Of a stretch of DNA of 42,119 nt, positions 15,755 to 23,662 are shown one piece after another; position 1 is the first letter of the stretch; every line of letters starts with the position of its first letter. The notes beneath the pieces were generated by a model, which made no database searches, was not told where the DNA came from, and saw only the letters and a list, made by a program, of their open reading frames with translations. The position numbers and the translations under genes were made by a program. This stretch comes from Pseudomonadales bacterium. GTDB taxonomy: Bacteria; Pseudomonadota; Gammaproteobacteria; Pseudomonadales; Pseudohongiellaceae. The DNA lies in contig JAJEGU010000010.1 in the NCBI GenBank assembly GCA_022819645.1, positions 1-42,119 of the forward strand. Direction: 5' to 3'.

Positions 15755-15838
15755 GTCATTCTGCGCGGAGCGAAGCGGAGTCGCAGAATCTCATGCAGCG
15801 GCCACCCGGGGAGATTCTGCGACTTCGCGCAGAATGAC
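15755..15838. repeat. Dispersed palindromic repeat, family A, two facing units
   Basis: Units at 15755-15790 and 15813-15838 face each other in the gap between cysM and the DUF917 gene. Together they could form one long hairpin with a 22-base loop. Confidence 0.85.
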
Positions 15839-15876
15839 GGTATGTATGGCGCAGGATAAGGGGCGGCGCGCTGGTG

Positions 15877-16992
15877 CTAGCCTGCCAGTAGGGGTTGGTG
15901 GTGGGCGGTCAAGTCTTCGAGTGGGGTGTAGTCGATATCGAAGCCGAAGCAACGGGGGGATACTCGGGCCAGGGCTTTTTGGCGGCGATAGAAGGCGGGG
16001 CAGCCGATGCCGAGTACGGTGACGCGCTGGCCGTAGCGCAGGCGCTCGGCGTTGATGGGGGTGGAGGTCTCGAAATCGAGAATGGCGATCAGGTCGGGCA
16101 CCGAGGCCGCCACCTGGCCGTCGATTCGGGCGAGCAGGTATTCGTTCTTGACTTCGATTTCCAGTTTGGGGCCGCTGCCATGAAAGGTTTCGATGATGGC
16201 CTTGCCGATGTCATAGCCGCCGATGATGGCGCTGGAGTAATCAGCCACCTTGCCGGTGAAGAGATGTATTGGCTCACCGTAGAGTGACCGGGCGAAAACC
16301 TCCCGCAGCGGCGCAAGAATGCGCCGGGCGTTGCCGCGCCGCTGGCGCAGGATCCGGCCGATTTCGGTGGCGAAGGAGACGGTGCCGGGCACTACCGAAG
16401 ACTTGAGCTGCTTGCCGCTCATGGGGTGTTCCACGGTGGTGATCATACCGCCCATGGCCTGGGCCATGGCGCGAATGTGGCGTTCGTAGGTATCGGTGGA
16501 ATCGGTGGCGAAAGTGGCGGTATTGCCCAGGTAGTCCAGGGCGATTGCCGGAGTAGAGGGGATGCCTGCGATGGGATAGGTCATCATCTGGGCTTCGGGC
16601 AGGGCCCGGCCCATGCCGTCGCCGTCCACTACGGGGATGCCGCGGCCCGCGGCGGCGATCAGGGGAATCAGCGAATTGCCGCCGCCGATCTCGAAGGAAA
16701 CCACGGCATCGAGCTTGCGGCCCATATGCTCTTCGAAGATCGCCAGAGCCTTTGCCGGATCGTCGGTGGAGGGCAGCAGTTCCAGGCTGGTGGTGGGCGC
16801 CCCCACGCTGCCGATGGCGGCGACAAACGCCTCATCGTCGAGTTCGTCCACCGGAATGAGTTCCACGCCGCCGTGTTCGGCAAGCACCTGCCGGGCCGCA
16901 AGCAGGGAGACATGCGGGTCGCCGCCGCCGCCGGTGGCGAGAAATACCGCCCCGGAGGACAGGTCCGGCAAGGATTCGGCGTTCAGTTTCAC
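15877..16992 (-). CDS. DUF917 family protein (S-methyl-thiohydantoin desulfurase-like)
   Basis: The 371-residue protein matches DUF917: ATGGGGDPH near residue 19, SFEIGGGNSLIPL, PVVDGDGMGRALPE with AQMMTYPI, and AIIGGYDIGKAI. The family is named for a thiohydantoin desulfurase member and is often encoded beside hydantoinase/oxoprolinase proteins, as here. It is the last gene of the operon and its ATG overlaps the stop of the hydantoinase gene (ATGA, 16992-16989). With an NCS1 permease in the same operon, a role in using a hydantoin or thiohydantoin-like ring is likely; the exact compound is not evident. Confidence 0.88.
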   Translation of the reverse strand: MKLNAESLPDLSSGAVFLATGGGGDPHVSLLAARQVLAEHGGVELIPVDELDDEAFVAAIGSVGAPTTSLELLPSTDDPAKALAIFEEHMGRKLDAVVSFEIGGGNSLIPLIAAAGRGIPVVDGDGMGRALPEAQMMTYPIAGIPSTPAIALDYLGNTATFATDSTDTYERHIRAMAQAMGGMITTVEHPMSGKQLKSSVVPGTVSFATEIGRILRQRRGNARRILAPLREVFARSLYGEPIHLFTGKVADYSSAIIGGYDIGKAIIETFHGSGPKLEIEVKNEYLLARIDGQVAASVPDLIAILDFETSTPINAERLRYGQRVTVLGIGCPAFYRRQKALARVSPRCFGFDIDYTPLEDLTAHHQPLLAG

Positions 16993-18614
16993 AACTCGGC
17001 CTCACCGCCTGTCTGTGCGGCCCGGGAACTGGACGCGGCACGTGGCTGATACTGTCCGCCCTCTCCCTCCTTGCGCCGGGCGATGTCGCCGGTGACTTTC
17101 ACTCGCAAGCGCACCACATTGCCGGGCATGTAGGAAATCGCGGTTTCCTCGATATCGGCGACCAGCAGCGAAGCCGGGTCCGCTCCCGCGCTCTCGGCAT
17201 TGCGTTTCGCCGCAAGGGTCAGTTCGCGGATGGCGTCCTGTCGCGGAATCCGCTCGTAGGAAATCATGCGCTCCGCCTCGCCGCCGATGCGGGCTATGGC
17301 CGCGCCGATGGCATTGGCGACGCCGGAATATTCGGGCGTCAGCATGGTGGAGGCCACCGCAAGGGGTTCGCGAACAAGGATTGCCCCGCCGCCCACGAGC
17401 ACCACGGGCAGGGGGGCGCTGCCGGGCTTCATTTGCTCGATGCCGGCATTGAGCATGCGATGGATTTCCGCGCCCGCGGCGGCTACGGTGTCGGCGTCAA
17501 GTCCCCCGAGCCGTTCCGGGTCGCCGATTTCCGCGTGGCCCGCGGCAACGGCAATGTCGGTTGCGGTCAATTCATCGCCGCCGAAGACCCTGCCCCGGGT
17601 CACGAGTTCGCACCCCACCGAAAGAGGCCCCACTGTACGCCCGCCTTCGCTTACGAGACTGCCGCCGCCAAGCCCGATGGAGAGGATATCGGGCATGCGG
17701 AAATTGGTGCGCACGCCGCCCACATCGATCACGATATTCGATTCCCGGGGAAAGCCGTCGCGCAGGACGCCGATGTCTGAAGTCGTGCCGCCGATATCCA
17801 CCACGATGGCCTCGCTCAGGCCGCTGAGCTTGCAGGCGCCCCGCAGGGAATTGGTGGGGCCGGAAGCAAAGGTCAACGCGGGAAAGCGACGGGCGAAATC
17901 GGCGTCCATCAGGCAGCCATCGTTCTGGCTGATGAAGAAGCGGCAGCCCAGTCCCCGGGCCCGAATCGCCGACTCGAAGGAATCCACCACCCGGGCGGCG
18001 AATTCCAGCAGGCCGGCATTGAGCAGGGCGGCGTTTTCCCGCTCGAGAATGCCAAGCTGGCCGATGCGGTGGGATTCGGTGATGCGAACATGGGGCAGGG
18101 CTTCCCGGATTCGTCGGGCGACTTGTTTTTCCGGCTCGGGATTCATGGGCGAAAAGGCGGAAGCGATTGCCACCGCAGTCAGTTTCCTTGCCTTCAGGTC
18201 CCCGATCAGGGATTCGATTTCCCGCTCATCCAGCGCGGCCAGTGGCCAGCCGTCATACAGATAGCCGCCATGGAGCTGGTACACATGATCACCGAGGCTG
18301 CGGGAGATGTCCTCGGGCCAGCCGGTCTTGGGCGGTATTCCCCGGCCGGAAGGCAGCCCGATGCGCACCGCGGCGACTTCGGCAAGCTCGCGCCGCTCCA
18401 CCACGGCATTGGTGAACTGGGTCGTGCCGAGCATGACGGCTTCGATGCGCTGCTCGATGCCGGCCTCATGGCGCAGAATCTCCTCGAGTGCGTCGAGAAT
18501 GCCGCTGCTGACATCCCGGGAAGTGAGCGCCTTGGCGGCGGCAAGCACGCTGCCGCCCTGAAGCAATATCGCGTCGGTATGGGTGCCGCCCACATCGATC
18601 CCAATCCTCAGCAT
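16989..18614 (-). CDS. Hydantoinase/oxoprolinase family protein, HyuA type
   Basis: The 541-residue protein shows the ATP-binding core of the HyuA/oxoprolinase A family: RIGIDVGGTHTDAIL at the N terminus, MLGTTQFTNAVVERRELAEV, VVDIGGTTSDIGVLRDG, SIGLGGGSLV and VLVGGGAILV. Members hydrolyse cyclic amides (5-oxoproline, hydantoins) with ATP. No HyuB-type subunit lies nearby; instead it is coupled to DUF917, a pairing seen in a distinct HyuA subgroup of about 500-550 residues. It overlaps both neighbours (TGATG with the permease, ATGA with DUF917), indicating tight translational coupling and perhaps a complex with DUF917. Confidence 0.9.
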   Translation of the reverse strand: MLRIGIDVGGTHTDAILLQGGSVLAAAKALTSRDVSSGILDALEEILRHEAGIEQRIEAVMLGTTQFTNAVVERRELAEVAAVRIGLPSGRGIPPKTGWPEDISRSLGDHVYQLHGGYLYDGWPLAALDEREIESLIGDLKARKLTAVAIASAFSPMNPEPEKQVARRIREALPHVRITESHRIGQLGILERENAALLNAGLLEFAARVVDSFESAIRARGLGCRFFISQNDGCLMDADFARRFPALTFASGPTNSLRGACKLSGLSEAIVVDIGGTTSDIGVLRDGFPRESNIVIDVGGVRTNFRMPDILSIGLGGGSLVSEGGRTVGPLSVGCELVTRGRVFGGDELTATDIAVAAGHAEIGDPERLGGLDADTVAAAGAEIHRMLNAGIEQMKPGSAPLPVVLVGGGAILVREPLAVASTMLTPEYSGVANAIGAAIARIGGEAERMISYERIPRQDAIRELTLAAKRNAESAGADPASLLVADIEETAISYMPGNVVRLRVKVTGDIARRKEGEGGQYQPRAASSSRAAQTGGEAEL

Positions 18615-19924
18615 CAGCGGCTTTCCAATTCCGCTGCGCCCGCTGACTGCCGGGAGAGGGCGCCCAAACGCCCGAGCAGACCGTAAGCAATCGCGGAAAC
18701 GAGCATGGCGTCCAGCGCGGCAATACCGCTGAGCCGCAGCGCCTCCAGCGAACCCAGCAGGGCCACCACGGCACCCGCGGCCCAGGCGGCAAGCGCCGCG
18801 GGGGAAAGACTGCGCCCGGCCAGGTCCAGATCACCGTGGTAGGCGGTGCGCCGCAGGAGCAGGTAATCCACGGCGATGACGCCGGCAACGGGAACAAAGA
18901 CGATGGCGAGGTAGAACAGGAAACTCAGAAAGAAATCGAGAATATCGAGGAAGGCGGCGCCGGTGCCGATGAGGCCGAGGACGATGATCGACAGCCGGTT
19001 TTCCAGCCTGGGGAAAGTCGCTTCCACGCCGAGGACGGTGCTGTACAGATTGAGGGTATTGAGCACCCAGCTTCCGGCGATGACGATGGCAAAAGCCCCC
19101 CAGCCCAGGCCCATGACGAGCATCACATCGAGAAAATCGTCATTCCCCAGCACCTCGGACGCCATACCGCCGGCGATCATTACCATGCTGTTGACCAGCA
19201 GACAGGAAAGCAGCGCGGTGAAGACGGCGCCCTGCCAGCGGGCGATGAAGCGGGTGATGTCGGGCAGGATCACGGCGCCGACGATTACCCCTCCCACCAC
19301 CGAGGACACGGCGTCGCCGAAGGACAGCGCGCCGCCGTCGGCGCCGGAGAAAATCTCTCCTGGCGGCGCCATGCCAAGGGCGGCATTCACCAGCACCGCG
19401 GTGACCACCATCATTACCGGCACAAGCAGCATGGACAGCCGGTTGATGGCGCGGAAGCCGTAGATCGTGGTGATCGTCATTACCGCGCCGGCGAATCCTT
19501 CCACCACCCAGGGAGTCGCCGCAATGCCCGGCACATCCTCGAACAACCGCAGCAGCACCGCGCTGAACAGGTCGATATTGACGCCGAACCAGCCAAGCAG
19601 GGACAGGGCAAAGGCGATGTTCACCAGCGCCGCGCCACGCTCGCCAAAGGCGATGCGCACGAGCAGGTAGGAACTCAGATGGGTGCGGGCGCCGATGGAG
19701 CCGGTCAAGGCGCCGATGAATGTGAGCATGAGGCAGCCGAGCAGCACCGCGAGCGTCGCTTCGTCGTTCGGCGCAGCCTGGAACACTTCCACCCCGGCGA
19801 CGAACGTGGGCAGGGAAAAGCCCACCATGGCGCTGATCAGCCCCACCCGGACCCAGCCCACCCGCCGCGCCGCCGGCACCGGCCCGGTGGCAAATTCCCG
19901 GCCATCGTCAAGCGAGTCATTCAC
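18614..19924 (-). CDS. NCS1-type cytosine/purine/hydantoin permease
   Basis: This 436-residue protein has about 12 membrane helices and the general pattern of NCS1 (CodB/Mhp1/PucI-like) carriers: GLISAMVGFSLPTFVAG in helix 1, SSYLLVRIAFGERGA, GWFGVNIDLFS in helix 3 and GAVILPDITRFIARW. These carriers import nucleobases, allantoin or hydantoins by sodium or proton symport. The start is probably the GTG at 19924, overlapping the upstream gene by 8 bases; the longer frame from 19999 is the shadow of that gene. Lying directly before a hydantoinase and DUF917 protein, it probably imports their substrate. Confidence 0.88.
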   Translation of the reverse strand: MNDSLDDGREFATGPVPAARRVGWVRVGLISAMVGFSLPTFVAGVEVFQAAPNDEATLAVLLGCLMLTFIGALTGSIGARTHLSSYLLVRIAFGERGAALVNIAFALSLLGWFGVNIDLFSAVLLRLFEDVPGIAATPWVVEGFAGAVMTITTIYGFRAINRLSMLLVPVMMVVTAVLVNAALGMAPPGEIFSGADGGALSFGDAVSSVVGGVIVGAVILPDITRFIARWQGAVFTALLSCLLVNSMVMIAGGMASEVLGNDDFLDVMLVMGLGWGAFAIVIAGSWVLNTLNLYSTVLGVEATFPRLENRLSIIVLGLIGTGAAFLDILDFFLSFLFYLAIVFVPVAGVIAVDYLLLRRTAYHGDLDLAGRSLSPAALAAWAAGAVVALLGSLEALRLSGIAALDAMLVSAIAYGLLGRLGALSRQSAGAAELESR

Positions 19925-20465
19925 TGGTGATGCCGGTGGCCTTGCCGTCGAGGCTTTCCCGGTTTTTGTCCCGCCAGTATCGGCGGATGCCTGCCTCACC
20001 CTTGTTTGCCGCCCATTTGCTGAGGGTCTTGCGTTCTTCGGGCTCGTCGAATCTGGGAACGCCGTAGCCGCAGGAGGTGAGCACGAGGTCGATTTCGAGT
20101 TCGAAGAACTGCCGGGCGCCGGGTTGTTCGCTGAATCGCGCCGCGTGGTTTGCGAACCTTTGCTCCTGGTCTCCGTGAATCATTTCGGCGCGACCGTAGA
20201 GCCGCAGGATCAGGGGCTGCTTGCCGAAGGAGCAGAACATCAGGGTCATGCGGCGGTTTTCGAGTACATGGGCCGCGGTCTCGTTGCCGCTACCGGTGAG
20301 ATTGAGCCAGACGACCTGGTTGGGGCCGAGCACCCGCAGGGTGTCGAGGCCTTTCGGGGACACATTGATCTTCCCCTCGGCGCCAGCGGTGCCGACAAAG
20401 AAGACCGGCTGCCGCCCAATGAACTCAATATGCTTTGGGGTCAGGGACCCGAATTGCTCCGCCAT
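19917..20465 (-). CDS. Pyridoxamine 5'-phosphate oxidase-like split-barrel protein
   Basis: The 182-residue protein has the flavin-binding split-barrel pattern: FIGRQPVFFVGTAGAEGKINVSPKG, VVWLNLTGSGNETAAHVLEN, RMTLMFCSFG and LILRLYGRAEMI. It resembles general pyridoxamine-phosphate-oxidase-family proteins of unknown substrate, not PdxH. The start at 20465 has GGAGG 8 bases upstream, lying inside an alternative in-frame ATG at 20480. It heads the permease-hydantoinase-DUF917 operon by overlap; such proteins can reduce heme, F420 or flavin-linked substrates. Its role in the operon may be incidental. Confidence 0.85.
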   Translation of the reverse strand: MAEQFGSLTPKHIEFIGRQPVFFVGTAGAEGKINVSPKGLDTLRVLGPNQVVWLNLTGSGNETAAHVLENRRMTLMFCSFGKQPLILRLYGRAEMIHGDQEQRFANHAARFSEQPGARQFFELEIDLVLTSCGYGVPRFDEPEERKTLSKWAANKGEAGIRRYWRDKNRESLDGKATGITSE

Positions 20466-20868
20466 GACAGCATCCTCCATTCGCCGGCCATTCTAACCTG
20501 TCGCGGGCAAGTCCCGATATGCGTCCTCTTCTCCATTCCGTGCCTGGAACGACAGTTCGGGGAGACATCGCCAACACGGGCCTGAGATATCCGCTTCACT
20601 TCTGGGCGCCAAAAAGACCAGATGCCACGGAATCCACCTGGGAAACCGGGAAGCCCTGTTCGACGACGTGCAGATATTGCCTGCAACAACCTTCCCGAAC
20701 TTGCTGTGGCAGGATGGATTGCCTGCGGCACATGGAAGTGCCGCCGAATTCGATGGCGTAAGCCATTGAATTCGGGAGCAAAACAAAACCACGCTTTTGT
20801 TTTGCGATAATGAAAAACTCCACGGATGGAGTTTTTCAGAGAATACCTGGGAGCCTGCTATCGCTGAT
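20466..20868. other. Gene-free stretch between dnaQ and the PNPOx-like gene
   Basis: About 400 bases hold no supported gene. The right half is the multi-hairpin repeat (20722-20837), followed by CCTGGGAGCCTGC (20845-20857), which resembles the start of family B. A minus-strand frame starting MEFFIIAKQKRGFVLLPN is an artefact of the repeat. The left half shows only a weak hairpin near 20500 (TCGCGGGCAAGTCCCGA). Confidence 0.6.
20722..20837. repeat. Multi-hairpin repeat (family C), copy 1
   Basis: Four consecutive hairpins are packed almost without spacing: 20725-20744 (7-bp stem), 20745-20774 (13 bp with one G-T pair), 20778-20805 (11 bp, A/T rich) and 20812-20837 (11 bp, ending in T5). Bases 20722-20832 are identical to 42009-42119. 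The last hairpin could serve as a terminator for dnaQ on the minus strand. The first hairpin seen in copy 2 (41981-42011) is missing here. Confidence 0.92.
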
Positions 20869-21585
20869 CTACTCGGGATCAAGCTGCAGCCAGAGGCAGC
20901 CTTTTGGGGACAGGTTATTGATTTTTTGCAGGATTTTACGGTGGATTTCCAGTTCTTCCGGGGTGGGTTTGTGGGTGGCCAGCGCCCTGTTGCCGGCGGA
21001 TTCGGATGGACTGGCGGCCTGGACGGGTGGGCGGAGGCGGGATTCTTCGCCAAGCGTGAGGCTGATCTGGCCGCCGGTCATGGCGAGCCAGACCTGGGCC
21101 AGCAACTGGGCATCGAGCAGGGCGCCGTGCTTTTCCCGGGCGCTGGCATCGATGTCGTAGCGCTTGCAGAGGCTGTCGATGCTGTTGCGCTGGCCGGGAT
21201 GCCGGTTTTTGGCCATTTGCCAGGTGTCGGTGATTTCGCAGACCGCATCGAGCTGGCTGAGGGGGGAAGGTGTCTGCGACAGTTCCATGTCGAGAAATCC
21301 CACATCGAAAGCGGCATTGTGGACAATCACTTCGGCGTCCCGGACAAAGTCGATGAATTCCGCTTCCACCTCGGCAAAGCCGGGCTCGTTCCGGAGTTGC
21401 TCGTCGCTGATGCCGTGGACCTCGAAAGCCTGGGCGTCCACTTCCCGGCCGGGGTTGAGCAGGCGATGGAACTCGCGGCCGGTCAGCCTGCGGTTGACGA
21501 TTTCCACGCAGCCGATTTCAATGATGCGGTGGCCTTCGCCGAGTTCAAGGCCGGTGGTTTCGGTGTCCAGTGCGACGATACGCAT
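20869..21585 (-). CDS. dnaQ: DNA polymerase III epsilon subunit (3'-5' exonuclease)
   Basis: The 238-residue proofreading subunit has the DEDDh exonuclease motifs: VALDTETTGL (D7, E9), VIVHNAAFDVGFLDMEL and the late H-x-A-L-L-D (KHGALLDAQLLAQV). After about residue 180 comes a linker and a short C-terminal segment (ILQKINNLSPKG) that would bind the alpha subunit. A strong ribosome binding site (GAGGAGAAGG) precedes the ATG and overlaps the rnhA stop region, 12 bases away. The methyltransferase-rnhA-dnaQ order opposite gloB is conserved in many gammaproteobacteria. Confidence 0.96.
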   Translation of the reverse strand: MRIVALDTETTGLELGEGHRIIEIGCVEIVNRRLTGREFHRLLNPGREVDAQAFEVHGISDEQLRNEPGFAEVEAEFIDFVRDAEVIVHNAAFDVGFLDMELSQTPSPLSQLDAVCEITDTWQMAKNRHPGQRNSIDSLCKRYDIDASAREKHGALLDAQLLAQVWLAMTGGQISLTLGEESRLRPPVQAASPSESAGNRALATHKPTPEELEIHRKILQKINNLSPKGCLWLQLDPE

Positions 21586-21597
21586 GTTGCCTTCTCC

Positions 21598-22032
21598 TCA
21601 GGCCGTGCCCGTCAATTCGTCGATGCCCCGGTTGGCGAGCCGGTCGGCGCGCTCGTTTTCCGGATGGCCGCTATGGCCCCGCACCCATTGCCAGGAGATT
21701 TCGTGCCCGCTCGCAAGCCGGTCGAGTTCCCGCCACAGGTCCTGGTTGAGGACGGGTTTCCTGTTTGCGGTTTTCCAGTTGCGCTTTTTCCAGTTCGGCA
21801 GCCATTCGTTGATTCCCTTGAGTACATATTGCGAGTCTGTGGTGATCCGCACTCGGCACGGGCGCTTGAGTTCCTTGAGCGCCATGATGATGGCGGTCAG
21901 TTCCATGCGGTTGTTGGTGCTTTGGCCGGCGCCGCCATGGATTTCCCTTTCGTTTTCCCCATAGCGCAACACCGCGCCCCAGCCGCCGGCGCCGGGATTG
22001 CCGCGGCAGGCGCCGTCGGTAAACAGCTCCAC
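21598..22032 (-). CDS. rnhA: Ribonuclease HI
   Basis: The 144-residue enzyme degrades RNA in RNA-DNA hybrids. The four acidic residues are visible: D6 in [13 protein letters not shown]44 in [10 protein letters not shown]66 in ITTDSQYV and the last in ENERADRLA, with the flexible-loop histidine in [11 protein letters not shown]. The handle region ([20 protein letters not shown]) is present. The start is a GTG at 22032, 17 bases after the methyltransferase stop; the protein therefore begins just before strand 1, slightly shorter than E. coli RNase HI. Confidence 0.96.
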   Translation of the reverse strand: MELFTDGACRGNPGAGGWGAVLRYGENEREIHGGAGQSTNNRMELTAIIMALKELKRPCRVRITTDSQYVLKGINEWLPNWKKRNWKTANRKPVLNQDLWRELDRLASGHEISWQWVRGHSGHPENERADRLANRGIDELTGTA

Positions 22033-22049
22033 TGTGTCCGCCTCGGGGT

Positions 22050-22838
22050 TCAGGACTGCCGGCTCCTTGCGCTGCGCCCTTCAAGGGCGACGACGGCGCC
22101 GCCGGTTCGAGCCCGCAGGGGAGGCAGCCATTTCCGCATGATCGGCGTTACCGGCCTGACCTGGTTGACGCAGAGAATGATATAGGCGCCGCCGAATGGC
22201 GAATTGACTTTCTGGCCGAAGCGCTCCCAGCTACGGGAGAAGCGCAGCAGGGGCTTGCGGCGCAGGGGTATCGAATGCAGGCCGTAGCGGATGCTGTCCA
22301 CCTGCAGGTCAAGCAGGCGCAGCCAGTCCGCGAGTCTGCCGGGAGCGATGAAACGGGCGCCCCAGGGTATGCCGCTGCGGCGGCGGAACAGGCGCCACAG
22401 GCCCCAACTGCTCCAGGGATTGAAGCCCACGATGAGCATTCTGCCGCCGGGGCGCAGCACCCTGTGGGCCTCGCGCAGCAGGCGATGGCTGTCGCCGGCG
22501 AAATCGAGGGCGTGGTAGAGCAGAATGGCGTCGACGCTGTCGGTGGCCAGGGGCAATTCCTCGGCGTCAGCCACGGCGAGCCCGGCGCCGGGCCGGTACA
22601 CAGGCGCGAAGCGGATCTTGTGGTACAGCGAACTCTCTTCGATAAAGGAGCGTTCGCCGGAGCAGCCGAGTTGCAGGATGCGGTAGCCGAACAATTGCCC
22701 GAGCATGGGCTTCAGCAGGCGGGATTCGACCCGGGCCACGGCGGCGCCCTGGGAAGAGCGGAACCAGTCGTCGGTCATTTCCACCAGGCGCCGGGGCGTC
22801 ATCCCCGGGTCTGCGGCAGCATGGAATTGTTCAGCCAT
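22050..22838 (-). CDS. SAM-dependent class I methyltransferase
   Basis: The 262-residue protein has a Rossmann methyltransferase core: [12 protein letters not shown] for the SAM loop, [25 protein letters not shown], and a late [19 protein letters not shown]. The position divergent from gloB and upstream of rnhA-dnaQ is that of the conserved YafS-like gene in E. coli and relatives, whose substrate is not established. The glycine-rich SAM motif is L-G-C-S-G where many have D-x-G-x-G, as in this subgroup. The gap to gloB is only 44 bases and must hold both promoters; TATAAC at 22848 is a possible -10 for gloB. Confidence 0.88.
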   Translation of the reverse strand: MAEQFHAAADPGMTPRRLVEMTDDWFRSSQGAAVARVESRLLKPMLGQLFGYRILQLGCSGERSFIEESSLYHKIRFAPVYRPGAGLAVADAEELPLATDSVDAILLYHALDFAGDSHRLLREAHRVLRPGGRMLIVGFNPWSSWGLWRLFRRRSGIPWGARFIAPGRLADWLRLLDLQVDSIRYGLHSIPLRRKPLLRFSRSWERFGQKVNSPFGGAYIILCVNQVRPVTPIMRKWLPPLRARTGGAVVALEGRSARSRQS

Positions 22839-22882
22839 GATTTAGTCTATAACATGTCGCGTCTGGAAACCGACCCGAGCCG

Positions 22883-23662
22883 ATGATTTCCCGAATTCAC
22901 CCCATACCCGCCTTCTGGGACAATTATATCTGGACCCTGATCGGCGACGACGGCGCCAATGCCTGTGTCGTGGACCCGGGCGACCCGGCGCCGGTTCGGG
23001 AATTTCTCGACAGCCAGGGGCTTGGACTCAGCGATGTCCTCATCACCCACCACCACCACGACCATACCGGCGGCCTTGTGGATTTGATCGGCAGGTACCA
23101 GCCCAGGGTTCATGGGCCGGCGGGCATTGCGGGAGTTGCAGAGACGCCAGGGGAAGGCGGCCGGGTCGCGGTGCTCGGCGTCGAATTCCGGGTTTTCGAA
23201 GTGCCCGGCCATACCCTGGACCATATCGCCTATTTTCACGACGGCAGCGCCCATGAAAGCCCCCTGCTGTTCTGCGGCGACACCCTGTTCGCCGCCGGCT
23301 GCGGGCGGCTGTTTGAAGGCAGCCCGGCGCAGATGCTCGCATCCCTGCGCAAGATCAGCGTCCTGCCCCCGGCAACCGCCGTGTATTGCACCCATGAATA
23401 CACCCTGGCCAATCTCGCTTTTGCCGTGGCTGCCGACCCGGACAATCCGGCGCTGCGGTCGCGGGTGGAAAGCGAGGAGGAGAAGCGCGAACAGGGACGA
23501 CCGACCCTGCCATCCACACTGGATCTTGAGCTGGCCACCAATCCCTTTCTGCGCTGCGGCGAAGCCGCCCTCGCCGCCAGCGCCGCGAAACGCCTCGGGC
23601 GCCCGGTCACGGATGAAACCGAAGTATTTGCCGCCATTCGCAAATGGAAGGATCAGTTCTGA
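22883..23662 (+). CDS. gloB: Hydroxyacylglutathione hydrolase (glyoxalase II)
   Basis: The 259-residue metallo-beta-lactamase-fold enzyme hydrolyses S-lactoylglutathione to lactate and glutathione, the second step in methylglyoxal removal. The metal site THHHHDHTGG holds H56, H58, D60 and H61; further ligands are in VPGHTLDHIAY, LLFCGDTLFAAGCGRLFEG and YCTHEYTLAN. The C-terminal helical domain with NPFLRC that binds glutathione is present. The mltD start lies inside its 3' end. Conserved neighbours: methyltransferase-rnhA-dnaQ divergent, mltD downstream. Confidence 0.96.
   Translation: MISRIHPIPAFWDNYIWTLIGDDGANACVVDPGDPAPVREFLDSQGLGLSDVLITHHHHDHTGGLVDLIGRYQPRVHGPAGIAGVAETPGEGGRVAVLGVEFRVFEVPGHTLDHIAYFHDGSAHESPLLFCGDTLFAAGCGRLFEGSPAQMLASLRKISVLPPATAVYCTHEYTLANLAFAVAADPDNPALRSRVESEEEKREQGRPTLPSTLDLELATNPFLRCGEAALAASAAKRLGRPVTDETEVFAAIRKWKDQF

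Noticed and set aside
20596..20823. Minus-strand frame beginning MEFFIIAKQKRGFVLLPN
   Set aside because: Its N-terminal part is encoded by the multi-hairpin repeat, which recurs at 42009-42119; the rest resembles nothing.
20797..22185. Open frame of 462 codons on the plus strand
   Set aside because: It is antisense to dnaQ and rnhA and begins inside the hairpin repeat.
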